A stretch of 64,000 nt of DNA from Floridanema aerugineum (lineage in GTDB: Bacteria; Cyanobacteriota; Cyanobacteriia; Cyanobacteriales; Aerosakkonemataceae), in NCBI RefSeq assembly GCF_041929345.1, contig NZ_JBHFNQ010000064.1, forward strand, positions 1 through 64,000, read 5' to 3'. Position 1 is the stretch's first letter, and each line of letters begins with the position of its first letter. Shown here in pieces: positions 9,904-22,700 of the stretch. Made by a program: the position numbers and the translations under genes. A model generated the notes under the pieces. That model worked only from the letters and a program-made list of their open reading frames with translations, had not been told where the DNA came from and made no database searches.

Positions 9904-10527
9904 TTAAAGAATATAGAGCAGTAAAAACAGCACGATCCAAACAATATCTACAAAGTGCCAATAGACTTCTGCTGCTTCTACACCAAAGTGATTTTCCGAA
10001 CTGTAATGTCCTTGTTTGAGCGATCGCCAAAGCACGCCCAAAATTAACAGAATACCGAAACAAACGTGCATTCCGTGAAAGCCAGTCAAAACATAAAAAG
10101 TGCTGGCATAAAGATTAGTTTTCAAGCCAAATTCTAAGTGACTATATTCGTAAACTTGACCTGCTAAGAAAATCACTCCCATGATGGCAGTGATGAGAAA
10201 CCAAGTTCGCAAACTTGCCACATTATTGTTTTTTACCGCAGTATCGCCTTTATGAATCACAAAACTACTAGCGATTAGAATTGCGGTGTTAATTCCTGGT
10301 AGTAATAACTCTCTTTCTGGAGTACCTTCTGGGGGCCAAACTGGGGCAACAGCGCGAAAAGTTAAATAGGCAGCAAACAAACCTAAAAAGATCATCCCTT
10401 CCGCAACTAGGAATACAATAATGCCAAAAATTCGATGATCGGGATGTGCTTCGTGATGACTTGCTGCCTGGGCTGCACCATGATAATTTAGAGCAGTTTT
10501 AGACTCGTCAATTGTGGGACTTTGCAT
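9904..10527 (-). CDS. ctaE: Cytochrome c oxidase subunit III
   Basis: A 207-residue subunit III of the aa3-type terminal oxidase in the respiratory chain (thylakoid and/or cytoplasmic membrane). About five membrane helices are visible, including IFGIIVFLVAEGMIFLGLFAAYL, broken here only by prediction. The conserved FHGMHV segment and the C-terminal VYWHFVDIVWIVLFLLLY are diagnostic. The N-terminus (HHEAHPDHRIFG) is the usual hydrophilic extension. It is the last gene of a ctaC-ctaD-ctaE operon, separated from ctaD by about 145 bp of short tandem repeats. Confidence 0.96.
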   Translation of the reverse strand: MQSPTIDESKTALNYHGAAQAASHHEAHPDHRIFGIIVFLVAEGMIFLGLFAAYLTFRAVAPVWPPEGTPERELLLPGINTAILIASSFVIHKGDTAVKNNNVASLRTWFLITAIMGVIFLAGQVYEYSHLEFGLKTNLYASTFYVLTGFHGMHVCFGILLILGVLWRSLKQGHYSSENHFGVEAAEVYWHFVDIVWIVLFLLLYIL

Positions 10528-10540
10528 AATTTCCTGATTA

Positions 10541-10583
10541 GGTCATTGGTCATTGGTCATTAGTCATTGGTCATTGGTCATTG
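10541..10583. repeat. Heptanucleotide tandem repeat (GGTCATT)
   Basis: About six copies of GGTCATT or AGTCATT in the ctaD-ctaE spacer. Such tracts are common between cyanobacterial genes and can vary in copy number. Confidence 0.75.
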
Positions 10584-10641
10584 GTATTGTTAATTAGGTT
10601 GAAGTCTTGAGTTTTAAGTCTTAAATTAATAGCAATTTTTA

Positions 10642-10676
10642 ACTCAAAACTCAAAACTCAAAACTCAAAACTTTTA
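10642..10676. repeat. Heptanucleotide tandem repeat (ACTCAAA)
   Basis: Five exact copies of ACTCAAA running up to the 3' end of ctaD. Related ACTCAAAACTCAACACTC tracts occur before ndhD (about 37196-37224) and near 47575-47600. Confidence 0.75.
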
Positions 10677-12359
10677 ACCAACGTCTACTTTGACTTCAGC
10701 GAGTAATTCTTCCACTGATTTGTTTTCTTCCACTTCTTCAAAATCGATGCCATAATCGTAAGGCCCAGACCATAAAACTGGTTCTTCGTGGAAGTTTTCT
10801 ACTGGTGGTGGAGAAGTTGTCATCCATTCCAAAGTGAGAGCTTTCCAAGGATTACCTGAAGCTTTTGGCCCATACATCCAACTCCAGATCGCATTTATCA
10901 GAAAAGGAATTGTGGAAACTGCCAAAATGTAAGCCCCAATAGTAGCCATTAAATTAAGTGTGGCAAATTTGGGGTCATATTCTGCTACCCGTCTGGGCAT
11001 ACCTTCTAAACCTAGTTTGTGCATTGGTAAAAAGCACAAATTAAAGCCAATAAGTGTGAGTGCAAAGTGTACTCTTCCCCAAGTTTCATTGACCATTCTG
11101 CCTGTCATTTTGGGGAACCAATGGTATATTCCGGCATAGAGTCCGAACACGCTACCACCGAATAAAACGTAGTGCAAGTGAGCGACTACAAAATAGGTAT
11201 CGTGAACGTGAATGTCAACGGGTACGGAGGCTAACATGATGCCACTTAAGCCGCCAATGACAAACATGGAGACAAAACCCATGCCAAATAACATGGCACT
11301 ATTTAGGTTTAATTTGCCTCCCCAAATTGTGGCTAACCAACTGAATACTTTAATGCCTGTGGGGATAGCAATTACCATTGTGGCGATCATGAAAAACATT
11401 CTTAACCAGGCGGGAGTACCACTGGTAAACATATGGTGTGCCCAGACAATTAACCCCAAAAAGCTAATTGCTAAACTGGAGTATGCGATCGCTCTATACC
11501 CAAAAATCGGCTTGCGAGCATGAACTGGCAAAATATCAGAAATCATCCCAAACATCGGCAGAATCATAATATAAACTGCTGGGTGGGAATAGAACCAGAA
11601 CATGTGTTGATAAACGATCGGATCGCCGCCACCAGTGGGGTTAAAAAATGCCGTTCCTGCTACCAAATCAAAACTCAGCAGAATTAAAGCACCTGCTAAT
11701 ACTGGAGTGGAAACTATAACTAATGCCGAAACTGATAACATTGACCAGCAAAATAACGGCATTTGATGCAATCCCATTCCTGGAAGTCGCATTTTTAAAA
11801 TGGTAACGAGGAAATTTACCGCTCCTAAAATTGAAGAAGTTCCTAACACCAGAACGCTAAGAATCCAAATCAACTCACCCGCTTGACCATTAATTAAACT
11901 CAATGGTGGGTAAGATGTCCAACCAGACCCAGCTGCGCCGACAAAGAAACTACTTAAAAGTAAAATTCCTCCAGGGGGAATCATCCAAAAAGCCACAGCA
12001 TTTAGTTTAGGAAATGCCATGTCTTTGGCTCCGATCATTAAGGGGATTAAATAGTTACCAAATCCCCCTGTACCCGCCGGAACAATCCACAAGAAAATCA
12101 TAATTGTGGCGTGGATTGTAAAAAAGCTATTGTAAAGTTCTCGGCTGACAAAATCGGAATCTGGAGTTGCTAATTCGGTGCGTACAGCAGAAGCTAATGC
12201 TCCACCGATGAGATAGAAAATAAATGTTGTCACTAGGTATTGAATGCCAATTACCTTGTGATCTGTGGAAAAGCCAAAATATTTCCGCCAATCACCGCCA
12301 GTTGTAGTTTCAGCGGTATGACCTAAATTGGCTGATTCTGTTACCTGAAGTTGTGTCAT
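10674..12359 (-). CDS. ctaD: Cytochrome c oxidase subunit I
   Basis: A 561-residue heme-copper catalytic subunit with 12 membrane helices. Visible signatures are FTIHATIMIFLW near the low-spin heme, the CuB segment WFYSHPAVYIMILP containing the His-Tyr pair, AHHMFTSG for the other CuB histidines, and HVHDTYFVVAHLHYVLFGG for the heme a and a3 ligands. The Glu of the usual HPEVY is Ala here (HPAVY), which is the normal cyanobacterial form. It reduces O2 to water using electrons passed from the CuA site of subunit II. It lies downstream of ctaC by about 120 bp containing a palindromic repeat. Confidence 0.97.
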   Translation of the reverse strand: MTQLQVTESANLGHTAETTTGGDWRKYFGFSTDHKVIGIQYLVTTFIFYLIGGALASAVRTELATPDSDFVSRELYNSFFTIHATIMIFLWIVPAGTGGFGNYLIPLMIGAKDMAFPKLNAVAFWMIPPGGILLLSSFFVGAAGSGWTSYPPLSLINGQAGELIWILSVLVLGTSSILGAVNFLVTILKMRLPGMGLHQMPLFCWSMLSVSALVIVSTPVLAGALILLSFDLVAGTAFFNPTGGGDPIVYQHMFWFYSHPAVYIMILPMFGMISDILPVHARKPIFGYRAIAYSSLAISFLGLIVWAHHMFTSGTPAWLRMFFMIATMVIAIPTGIKVFSWLATIWGGKLNLNSAMLFGMGFVSMFVIGGLSGIMLASVPVDIHVHDTYFVVAHLHYVLFGGSVFGLYAGIYHWFPKMTGRMVNETWGRVHFALTLIGFNLCFLPMHKLGLEGMPRRVAEYDPKFATLNLMATIGAYILAVSTIPFLINAIWSWMYGPKASGNPWKALTLEWMTTSPPPVENFHEEPVLWSGPYDYGIDFEEVEENKSVEELLAEVKVDVG

Positions 12360-12413
12360 AAGAATTGCAGTTTTTGGTTTGTGTTTAGTAACAATTGTGT
12401 TACTGAGAAACCT

Positions 12414-12463
12414 TGTAGAGACGTTTCATGAAACGTCTCTACATTACATGAAACGTCTCTACA
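12414..12463. repeat. Palindromic repeat GTAGAGACGTTTC, one and a half copies
   Basis: A perfect 30-bp palindrome at 12414-12443 (TGTAGAGACGTTTC and complement), followed by a second half copy at 12447-12463. The same word occurs at 26390-26418, and a variant with GTTGTATAC at the centre is at 25855-25883. It lies between ctaC and ctaD and may affect mRNA stability. Confidence 0.7.
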
Positions 12464-12479
12464 TTATTTTTTGAATAGG

Positions 12480-13460
12480 TCAATGAGTGTGTAATTGTTG
12501 CAGAGTATCTGAATTAATTCCCATTTCTTGAGCGTAGGGAGTGAGAAATTCAGAAGTTGACATATTTTCGGGATTTACTGCTACTGCTTGATTTAAGTTT
12601 TCTTGGTTAGCAGCGATTTGTGATTGTATCCAAGTATCAAACTCTTCTGGTGTTTCTACGATTACTTGAGTTTTCATTGCACCATGATAAGAACCACAAA
12701 GTTCGGCACAAATTACCGGGTAAGTACCTGGGATTTTGGGAGTGAATCGTAGTTGAGTTTCTCTACCGGGAATTGCATCTTGTTTTAGGCGAAATTGCGG
12801 TACCCAAAAGGCGTGAATTACGTCATTTGCAGAAATGTTGAGTTTGACTTCCCGACCTACAGGAACGTGCAATTCGCCTGCGGTAACACCACTATCAGGG
12901 TAATTAAATAACCAAGCAAATTGCAACCCGGTGACGTTGATGTTTAAGTCTGGATTTTGACCTTGTTCTTCTGGAGAAGCACCAACACCTAATGCTAATT
13001 GATTGTTGGTTGTGAGTGAGTCTGTTTCGTCGTTTAATGTGGCTGCGATCGCTGCTCCTGGCATCTTGCTATGATGCGCCATAGTACCATGAGCCGCCAT
13101 TGGATCTAAGCCACCCATCGAGTTATAAACTTCAAAACTGTAGACTCCAACGATGAGAATAATTACTGCTGGAATTGCTGTCCAGAGAATTTCTAAAGGT
13201 ACATTACCATGAATTGGCGGCCCATCTGTGGGGTCATTAGGACGTTTCCGAAATTTGAACAGGCTGTAAATTAATACACCTTGAACTATCAGAAATAAAC
13301 CTGTAGCAATGGTCATCATCATATTAAATAAACCGTCTACCAAAGGTGCTTCTTCTGACACCGCTTCTGGCAGTAAGTTATGATTTTGACCATACCAAAG
13401 ACTGACAAGGGTCAGTACAATTCCGGCAATGAGTGTAGTAATGTTACTTGGGATTTTCAC
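12480..13460 (-). CDS. ctaC: Cytochrome c oxidase subunit II
   Basis: A 326-residue subunit II, translated from GTG at 13460 (start supported by the family-typical MKIPS...SLWYGQNH N-terminus). Two membrane helices (about 8-25 and 45-70, with a third hydrophobic stretch near 95-112) precede a periplasmic or lumenal cupredoxin domain. The CuA site reads CAELCGSYHGAM, with both Cys, His and Met ligands present. A cyanobacterial insertion (about 120-160) is rich in Ala, Met and His. It accepts electrons from cytochrome c6 or plastocyanin. It is the first gene of ctaC-ctaD-ctaE. The 252 bp upstream should hold the promoter; I could not single one out. Confidence 0.96.
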   Translation of the reverse strand: MKIPSNITTLIAGIVLTLVSLWYGQNHNLLPEAVSEEAPLVDGLFNMMMTIATGLFLIVQGVLIYSLFKFRKRPNDPTDGPPIHGNVPLEILWTAIPAVIILIVGVYSFEVYNSMGGLDPMAAHGTMAHHSKMPGAAIAATLNDETDSLTTNNQLALGVGASPEEQGQNPDLNINVTGLQFAWLFNYPDSGVTAGELHVPVGREVKLNISANDVIHAFWVPQFRLKQDAIPGRETQLRFTPKIPGTYPVICAELCGSYHGAMKTQVIVETPEEFDTWIQSQIAANQENLNQAVAVNPENMSTSEFLTPYAQEMGINSDTLQQLHTH

Positions 13461-13712
13461 GGCTAATTATAATTGCTTGCACTACTGCTTAGTTTGTTTG
13501 ATTTGCTGTGAACCAAATTTGATTTAAGGCTAATCAATCAGTAAAACAGATCCGTCTTGATTGTAGACAAGCTATCACCTATTTCGCTATTTGGTCTTTT
13601 AACAAGGTAGTGCAAGAACCATATATATGGGGAGAATCAAAAGGCAGATTTTTTGGCAATTCTTCCTAAAGGAAGAGACAAAAAATATGTTCTTACAGTA
13701 CAATTTGCCGAC

Positions 13713-16700
13713 TTACCAAGGGTTGCCAATCAAAGTAAAGCCTGACCAATAATAGGGGTGTGAGAAGTTTATTTTCCCTGATTGTCTCAGTTCGGGGGGT
13801 AAAGAAATTCCTGTAGGTCCTATACCTTCTAGTTCGTTATTATCTACTATTACTTCTCCCTTAATCATAGATATTTGAGCGCGTCTGAGTGCTTCGGCGC
13901 GAATGGGAGCAGTTTTTAATTGTTCATAAAATTCGGTCATTAATCCTAATGTACCTTGGTCGGATACGTACCACAAACTTGCTAAAGCTGATTGAACTCC
14001 GGCTTGAATTGCTAATCCTGCAAAACCCAACTCTACCTGTTTGTCGCCTAAAGCTGTGCGACAAGCACTTAATACTAATAATTGCACAGGTGGGTCATTC
14101 CATTTGACGTTTCTTACTTGATCTAATCCTAATCTTTCATCCCAAAATTGAATGTAAGAATTGTTGGGATTTCCTGGTCTAAATTCGGCGTGGGTGGCGA
14201 GGTGAACGATTTCAAAATTACCAGTATTGCGTTGAGTGGTGAGATTATTTACGGTAAAAGCTTCGTTTAAGGAAATTCTTCCTGACCACAGTTGATTTGC
14301 AATTGTAGATAATTCTACTGGTACTGCTGGTAAGGGAGCTTGTTCTTTAAATGTTGAGGCTCCCATTGCTAATACTGTGGAGTTTTTCAAGTTATAAAAT
14401 TGGGGATTAGTTAAACTAAAACTAGGCATTAAGGAAACACTGTAACGTTCTACAATAAATCCTTTACCATCATGTAAAGCTGCTAATGGTAACGATCGCA
14501 AGCCTGCATCGGGAATAAATATTAAGTTTTTAATTCCCCGTTCTTGTAATTTCCCTTCAATGGGAGCAATCAATAATTTGTAGAGTTCTTGTGCAGGAGC
14601 TAAGTAACTGGTAGTATCTAATTTTGAGCGATCGGTTACTTCCATTTGCAATTGTCTAGCCAAGCCAAGAATCTGTTCTTTGGTAACATTACCAATGGGA
14701 AAACGCACTGGTTCGCCTTCTGGTGTGATCAGGAAGAGTTCGACGCGATCGCTATCTTTTTCTTGGCAATTTTCGGCTTGTAATTCACTATTTTGCACTC
14801 TAGTACCCGGGTCGGGAGGACAGGTAACAAGTGTTTGTGTTCCCTGTTCTCCTCGTCCAAAAACTACATAAAAAATCGCCGATCTGACACCTGTTTCCTC
14901 TTGGTTCTGTCGCAGTTGAGCGCGAATTTCTTCCAGAGTTTTAATATTATTAGTAACTGTCAAACCTAAATAAGCTGAAAATTCTTCGCTAAACTTTTCT
15001 TCTGTTACTCCTAATATAGGATCGATGGCAACAGGAGGAACTTGAGTGACGGGAATTGTAGGTAAATCAGAAATATTTTCTTGTTGTTGAATTACCTGTT
15101 TAATTTCAGTATCTATTCGATCGCCAGGATTACCAGGATCGTCTTGAAAATCTTGAGTAATAATTTGAATGTTTCCTAAAGTATAGGAACCTGGAAAAGC
15201 TTGAGTAGAAGTAATAGTATCTCCTCCCGTTGTTAAAGCTCCCGCTGTTCCGTTTTTGCTTGGATCTCCCACAATAAAAGGTATTTTTAAAGAACCGCCT
15301 CCATGACGAATAATAATCGAACCATTTCCCGTTCCGCCAGCAGTAGAAATACTACTATTTACACCTTTGTTATCAATAAAAGTCGCGGTTGAACGGAATA
15401 AACTTTCTGTTGTAATGTCAACTTTCCCACCAATTCCTTGACTTCCTCCTTGAGCGTTAATATACCCAACTTGGACATCATTTGGAGGGTCGATAAACAC
15501 TTTTCCACCGTCACCAATGGTAGCACTAACATCGATGTTTGCTGTGGTAATGCGATCGCCAGATTTAACTGTTACCGTACCGCCTTTTTCTCCTCCCGTT
15601 GCCGTTAAATTTCCGGTAGTTACAGCTTTTGGCGTAGTCAGGGTAATAGTTCCCCCTATTCCTGCATTAGAAGCATCTAAATTGCCAGTTTCAATAATCC
15701 CATTTTGACTATTAGCCGAAATATTTCCGCCTTTTGCAGATATATTACTAGTGCGAATATCACCAGTTGTATTTAATTCAACTCCGGCTCCACTGGTGGT
15801 AATATTTGCTTTTAAATTAACCTTACCTGTTCCCGCATTAAACTGTAATTGTTGTGCTTCAATTGTCGAATTTGCTGTTAAATCTTTGGCGTTAGTAATT
15901 AAAATATTGCCAATTTCCTGACCTTTACTACCAACAGCACCATTAAAGGTAGCATTACCATTATCAGTTTCAGCAGACAAGGTTAAATTGTTAGCTTTCC
16001 CAACTTCGCTATCTACCGTATTACCAAAAGTAATATTGCCATTTACCGTACTAAAAACAGCATTGTCTGTCAGAATTACTGGTGCATTAATAGATAATTC
16101 ACTAACAGTATTGATCCCTTGAGAAACAAAGACATTGCTAGCACTACTAATATCTAATTTACTTAAAGGTGAGTTTTTGCCAACAACTGCATTAAAGCGA
16201 ATGTTTCCGCTACCTGCGACTAAATTTAGCTGTTTATTACCATCTAAGGAACCGTTAAAATTAATATCACCTGCTCCCAAACCTGTATTAATGGTTATAT
16301 CATTTCCTAACTGAATGGCTCTACCTAAAGTAATATTTTGATTTTCTGCGGAAATATTAGCATTTAGATTTATTAGCGCACCATCTAAAGTAATTGAAGC
16401 ATCATTTTTGCCGATAATTGCGCCATTAACGTTAATTGTGCCACTGACGGTGCGAATGGTGATTGGATCGTTAAATGTCACTTCTTTAACTGATACTAAT
16501 CCCGTTCCATCTATACGTCCAATAACGATCGAACTAAAACCATCTTCTAAGTTAGCTAAAGTGCTAGCAGAGAGGTTAAACGCGCCAGGAATAGGATCTG
16601 CGATCGCCACCGTTTGATTAGCATCTGCTGGTTCTAAAATTAAATTACCGCTACCCGTAACTTTACCACCAAAAACAACTTCTCCTGCTCTTAAAGTTAG

Positions 16701-19700
16701 GGAATTAGTACCAGCAAATAAGCCGGAATTGAAGGCGATCGCACCTTTACCAGGATTAAATTTTGTCTCACCTATTAAAGTTACAAAACTATTAAACCTG
16801 ATATCATCATTAGTAGTAGTAATACTTCCCGAACTAAATACTTCCCCAGTTCCTATTTGATTAAAAGCACCATCTAAATTAATAACATAATTCAGGTTTA
16901 AAGCCCCACTGTTGTTAATAGTAAAAACCCCATTATTAGTGGTAGTAATCGCCCCATTTAAATTAATAATATTACTATTTAAGTTAATACCTTGGGGACT
17001 ATTAGTATCTAAAACCCCTAAATTAGTCACTCCAGTTCCCGCTGTTTGGGTGATGCTTGCTGCGGTAATTGATTTAGCATTAACATCAGTTGCACTTTCA
17101 ATAATTAAATTACCAATTCGCGTATTACTCCCCACCGCACCGCCTAAATTAATCTTCCCAATTCCCGCATTTAAAGTTAAATTTGCTCCCCCATCTACCG
17201 CACTATTAAAAGTAATATCGCCAATCCCAGTACCAGTATTTAAGGCAGCATCTCCAATCAAAGTAACCGCACTTTTGAAACTGATTTCATCGTCGGTAGT
17301 TGTTAGTTTTCCTGCTAAAGAAACTACTCCTTCCCCAACTTGTTTAAATGCGCCATCTAATTGAAAAATTTCCGCATTTAAAGTCAAAGGACTGGCATTA
17401 CTAATCGTAAATCCGCCATTGTTAGTAGTTGTGACTTTACCATTGAATACAAAACTATTACCTGTGAGGTTGATTCCTGTTTCCCTATTGGTGCCCAAAT
17501 TTCCTAAACTTGTTACTCCAGTTCCCGCTTTTTGGGTGATGCTTGCTGCGGTTATTGATTTAGCATTAACATCAGTTGCACTTTCAATAATTAAATTCCC
17601 AATTCGCGTATTACTTCCCAGCGCACCGCCTAAATTTATCTTACCGATTCCGGCATTTAAACTTAAATTTGCTTCCCCATCTACCGCACTATTAAAAGTA
17701 ATATCGCCAATCCCTGCACCTGTATCTAAAGCAGTATCTCCCAGCAGAGTTACCGCACTTTTGAAACTGATTTCATCGTCGGTAGTCGTCAGTTTTCCTG
17801 CTAAAGAAACTGCACCTTCCCCAACTTGCTTAAATGCGCCATCTAATTTAAAAATTGCCGCATCTAAAGTCAAAGCACTGGCATTACTAATCGTAAATCC
17901 GCCATTGTTACTAGTTGTGACTTTACCATTGAGTACAAAACTCTTACCTGTGAGGTTGATTCCTGTTTCGCTATTGGTGTTTAAATTTGCTAAAGTTGTT
18001 ACTCCAGTTCCCGCTTTTTGGGTGATGCTTGCTGCGGTTATTGATTTGGCAGTAACGTTTTTAGCACTATTAATAATGAAATCATTCAAAGGAATTGAAC
18101 TTCCCACTGCACCATTTAAATTAATATCTCCCGTACCTGTTTCTAAAGTGAGTTTTTGATTACCATCAATTGTGCCACCAACAGAAATATTACCACCAGC
18201 TTTTACATCTGTGCTGAGAGTGACATTTTTGCCTAATAAAACGCTACCTTGAAGGTTAAGATCTTGATCGACAGTGGTAATATCTGCATTTAAATTAGTT
18301 TTTCCACTTAAAGTAATGGAAGCGTCATCTGTTCCCTTAATTGCACCATTGACGATAATTTGACCATTAGGAGATTGAATAGTTACTGGGTCGCTAAATG
18401 CGATCGCATTTGGTATACTAACTACACCACTACCCTTTTCAGCACCAATAATAATCGCAGCAAAACCTTCTGCAAAGACATTAAAATTAACCGGAGAAAC
18501 ATCTAAATTTTGGCTAGCTGTGAAAGGTTGAAGCAGTAAATTACCCTTACCTTGAATCGAATTTGCTGCTCCCGTAGAACTAATTTTATCGCTGGTTAAA
18601 CTAATATTTCCGGTATTTGATAAGCCATTAGCATTAATTTTCCCAACTGTAACACCATTAGGTGCGCTTAAGCTAACATCTCCAGCAATACCACCTACAG
18701 AACTAGTATCTAAAATTCCCGTCGAAGTGTCAATTAATCCAGCATTACTGGTGCCAAGAATATCGCCACCTTTACCAGCACCGCCTGTTTTAGAAATAAT
18801 ATCTTTAGTAGTAATGTTACCATTAGCCTTGAGTGTAACTGCACCACCATTCCCTAAAGCAGAGTTAGAATTTAGAGAACCTTTTGTTGTAGTAATAGCA
18901 CCATCACTGCTAGTAATACTAATAATTCCACTATCATTACTACTTTCTCGCGCACGGGAATTAATCGTACCTGTGGTAATATCTCCAAAAGCTTTTAAAG
19001 TCACATTACCACCCTTGCCATTGGCAGAGTCAGCATCCAAAATTCCCAAAGAAGTGTCAATTTTTCCCAATGAACTTATTAAGGTAATATCGCCGCCTTT
19101 GCCACTAACATCAGAATCAGCAGATAAAGTTTTAGTAGTAATATTGCCTTGTGCTTCAAAGCGAATTGCACCGCCATCCCCAGCACTAGTAAAACCAGAA
19201 CGTACATCGCCAGCAGTAGAATCAATTGCTCCTGTTTTACTAATTAAAGTAATGTCACCTCCATTAGCACCTGTTTTAGAAGTATACGACCAAACTTGAG
19301 CAACGGTGATATTACCATTGGCGTTGAGTGTAATAGCACTTCCATTTCCAGTAACAGATGTAGCATCTAAAGTGCCTAATTGAGTGTTAATTGCTCCATT
19401 AGTGCTAGTAATAGTAATTCCTTTAGGTGCAACAATATTACCAGTATTAATATCTTGATTTCCTAGTAAAGTTACACTAGCATCATCTTTGCCAGCAATA
19501 CTAAATCCTGTACTCTTGATATTTCCTGCACCAACTGGAGATTGCAAAGTTATCGGATCATTAAAAGTTACATTTCCCTCAACATTAATAGCACCAGCGC
19601 TATCATTCCCGCCAATAATGATTTGCGAAACCCCATTTTGTATAGTGGCAAGTTCATTATCATTAAGATTCAATCTGGCATCTTCAATTTTGCCACCAAC

Positions 19701-22700
19701 AGAAATACCTAGACTGGTAGTAAGCGGTTGTAATTGTAGGATATTCTTGCCACTAATTTTAGTAGTACCAATTAAATCAATTTCATCTGCGGTAAAAGTA
19801 AATTTACTAATATTTGTAGCGGTTGATTTAACAACACTGTCATTAATACTAATTCCGGCTGCATTATTAGTACCTGTACCCGTTAAGCTAATATCTCCCG
19901 TTTTAGTTACTTCTAATAAAGCTCCCTTATCAGTGCGAATTCCATTTTGTCCAGTTCCAGTTCCAGTTCCACCTTGACCAATGAAACTAATACCATTTGC
20001 TGAACGGATAATACTAGAATCAAAAATTCCTATTCCGTAATTGTTATCAGTTCCATTACCACCAATGCCATTAAAGGTTATCGTTCCTATTCCCTTTGTT
20101 TCTAATAACGTACCATTGCCATCAAATTGAACGCCTATATTTGAATTCCCAGTTCCATTACCACCTTTTCCAGAAACTTTAATATCACCATTGTTTGTAC
20201 TAATACTAGGACTTACACCACCATTTGGGCCAATTACTATTCCGGCATTGAAATTTATGCCACTTCCACCAGTACCATCTATAGTTATTCCGCCTGTCCC
20301 AGTTGCTTCTAATACTGCACCATTGAGATGTCGAATTCCAATGTTAGAATTGCCACTTCCATCGCCAGCAACACCTATCAGCTGAATATTTCCATCCTGT
20401 GAACTGACTTTAGAACCAACATCACTAATTATTATCCCACCATTGAAACCATCAGCATTTCCGCCTTTGCCATTGATGGTAATATTTCCTGTTCCAATGG
20501 CTTTTACAACACCACTTTCAACAACTCGAACACCATTATTTTCATTTCCTGTTCCATTTCCACCAGTACCTTTAATACTAATACTGCCATTATTGGTATT
20601 CACCAGAGAATTTACACCAGTAATGTTTACCCCGGCATTGGAATCTATTCCTTTTCCACCAGTGCCATTGAGATTAATTGTTCCAGTTCCAGTGCTTTCA
20701 ACTACGCCACCGTTATTCAGCCAAACACCATTATTATTGTTTCCTCCTTTACCGCCTGTGCCTGTAAGATTAATATCTCCATTCTTTGAGGTAATTTTGG
20801 CACTTAGATTTATAAATATCCCAGCATTATCATTTTTTGCTTCTGCACCAGTACCATCCAGAGTGATGCTTCCTGTCCCGGTAGTTTCTACTAAACTTCC
20901 CTGTTGAAGCTCAATGCCACGATTGCGTTCTCCAATTCCATTACCAATACCTGTGAAGCTAATATTTCCATTGTTGGCGATGACTTTAGAGTTGGTATTT
21001 AAATATATTCCTACGTTTTCATTCGTTCCGTTCCCGGCAGTACCAGTTAGGGTGATTGTTCCTGTTCCAGTTACTTCTACCAGCGCTTGTTCCAAATAAA
21101 TTCCCCGATTTTGATTTTGGTTTCTATCTCCATTTCCACCAGTGCCATTGAGGGTAATATTTCCTGTAGCTTTAGTTTGCAGAGAACTGTTTAACAAAGA
21201 AATGCCACTATAACCAGGCCCTTGAATGTTGTAACCTGTTCCTGTCAGCTGAATATTCCCGCCTTGAGCATCAATAGTGCTGTTTTTAAGAGAAACTGCA
21301 TCACTGAAATAGCCTGTGCCAGTTCCCGTAAAATTGCCTCCGCCTGTCTTAATCGTGGAATTTGTGATAACTAGTTCACCGCCAACGTTATTATCAACGT
21401 TAGCACTAAGAGTTACTGCTCCTCCGTTAGTTGTAATATCCTTATTAACTCGAATATCGTTTTCAGCTTCGGCTGTAATTCCTACACCTTTGGCAGTAAT
21501 ATTAATGGGTGCATCAAAAGTAATGTCATTGGTGGCTTGCAGGGTGACATTAGTAGCGGCATCATTAATTAATGCTGCCTTAATAGTAGTTGGTTCTAGC
21601 TCTGGGTCGGTAAAATTGTCTACTTGATTTAATTCACTAACAGTTTCCTCATCCTCTTGAATTATTATATTCTTTGGGTCAAGTAACAGCATTCCTGGAT
21701 TGCCATTAGTTGCCAGGGTATTAACTTTTCCTTGAAAGTCTAAAAAGTCTTTTCCTGATACTTCTACAAAACCACCATTGCCGGAATTACTGCCACCTTT
21801 AGCGGTAATGCTGCCATAAAATCTCGTTGCTTTATCGGCCCAAACAATTACTTTACCCCCATTTCCGGTAATCAAACTATCAGCAGAAATAGTTGCATCT
21901 TTACTGACGAAGGTGAGGGAAGCATTCGGCAATGTTCCTTTGCCTTGGTAATCTCCACCAATGCGGATATTGCCACCGCCATTAGTTCCAGAAGCGTTAA
22001 TGTTGGCGTTAATTACACCAACTTTGTTTGCCAAAATATTGATGTTACCGCCTGTTTGTCCGGCGACATTTATTTGACCGGATGCTATAGTTGTATTTCC
22101 GGTTGTGGGAATGCGAATTCCTGAGCCTGTTAATTCTACTGTACCATCTTGGTTAACAGTAACTCCGGTTGCGTTTCCGCCTGTGCCACCAGTTAACATT
22201 TGTGGTAGGCTGGCAATTGGTAAATTAAAATCATTAGGTTGAGTTACACTATTCCCTATTGGTTGAACTTCTAAACTCAACAAAAATCCCGGTTGAGAAA
22301 GTCTGACTAAACTAGTACCAGGAACGGCGGCAAGGGTAATATTTCCTTGAGGTGCTGTTAAAGTTCCCGTGTTAATAACTGTTCCGGCTAATAAGTTTAA
22401 ATCTTGACCTAATCCTACGGCTAAATCCCCGGAATTAATAATTGCTCCCGGTTGTTGCATGGTAAAAGCAAAGGCATTAGGATCGCCTACTAATGAGGCA
22501 TAATTATTGTTACCTGTAGCGTTAAACCAATTATTACCAAATCCTATTCCATTAGCGGTAGTTGCGGTGAAAGCAGCGGGAACATTTAATCTAGCATTTT
22601 GCCCAAATACAATTCCTGAAGGATTCATTAAAAACAGATTGGAGTTGCCGCCCGTTACTTGAATTAAACCGTTTATATAAGAAATTTCTCCGCCGTTGAT

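Noticed and set aside
10674..12359. HPAVY in place of HPEVY in subunit I as a novel oxidase variant
   Set aside because: As far as I recall, the Ala form is normal for cyanobacterial aa3-type CtaD.
16408..21627. Many plus-strand frames of 60-250 codons inside the giant gene
   Set aside because: Mirror frames of the Gly/Asn/Thr repeats. Their sequences (Pro/Val/Ile-rich) have no family character and change with the repeats.
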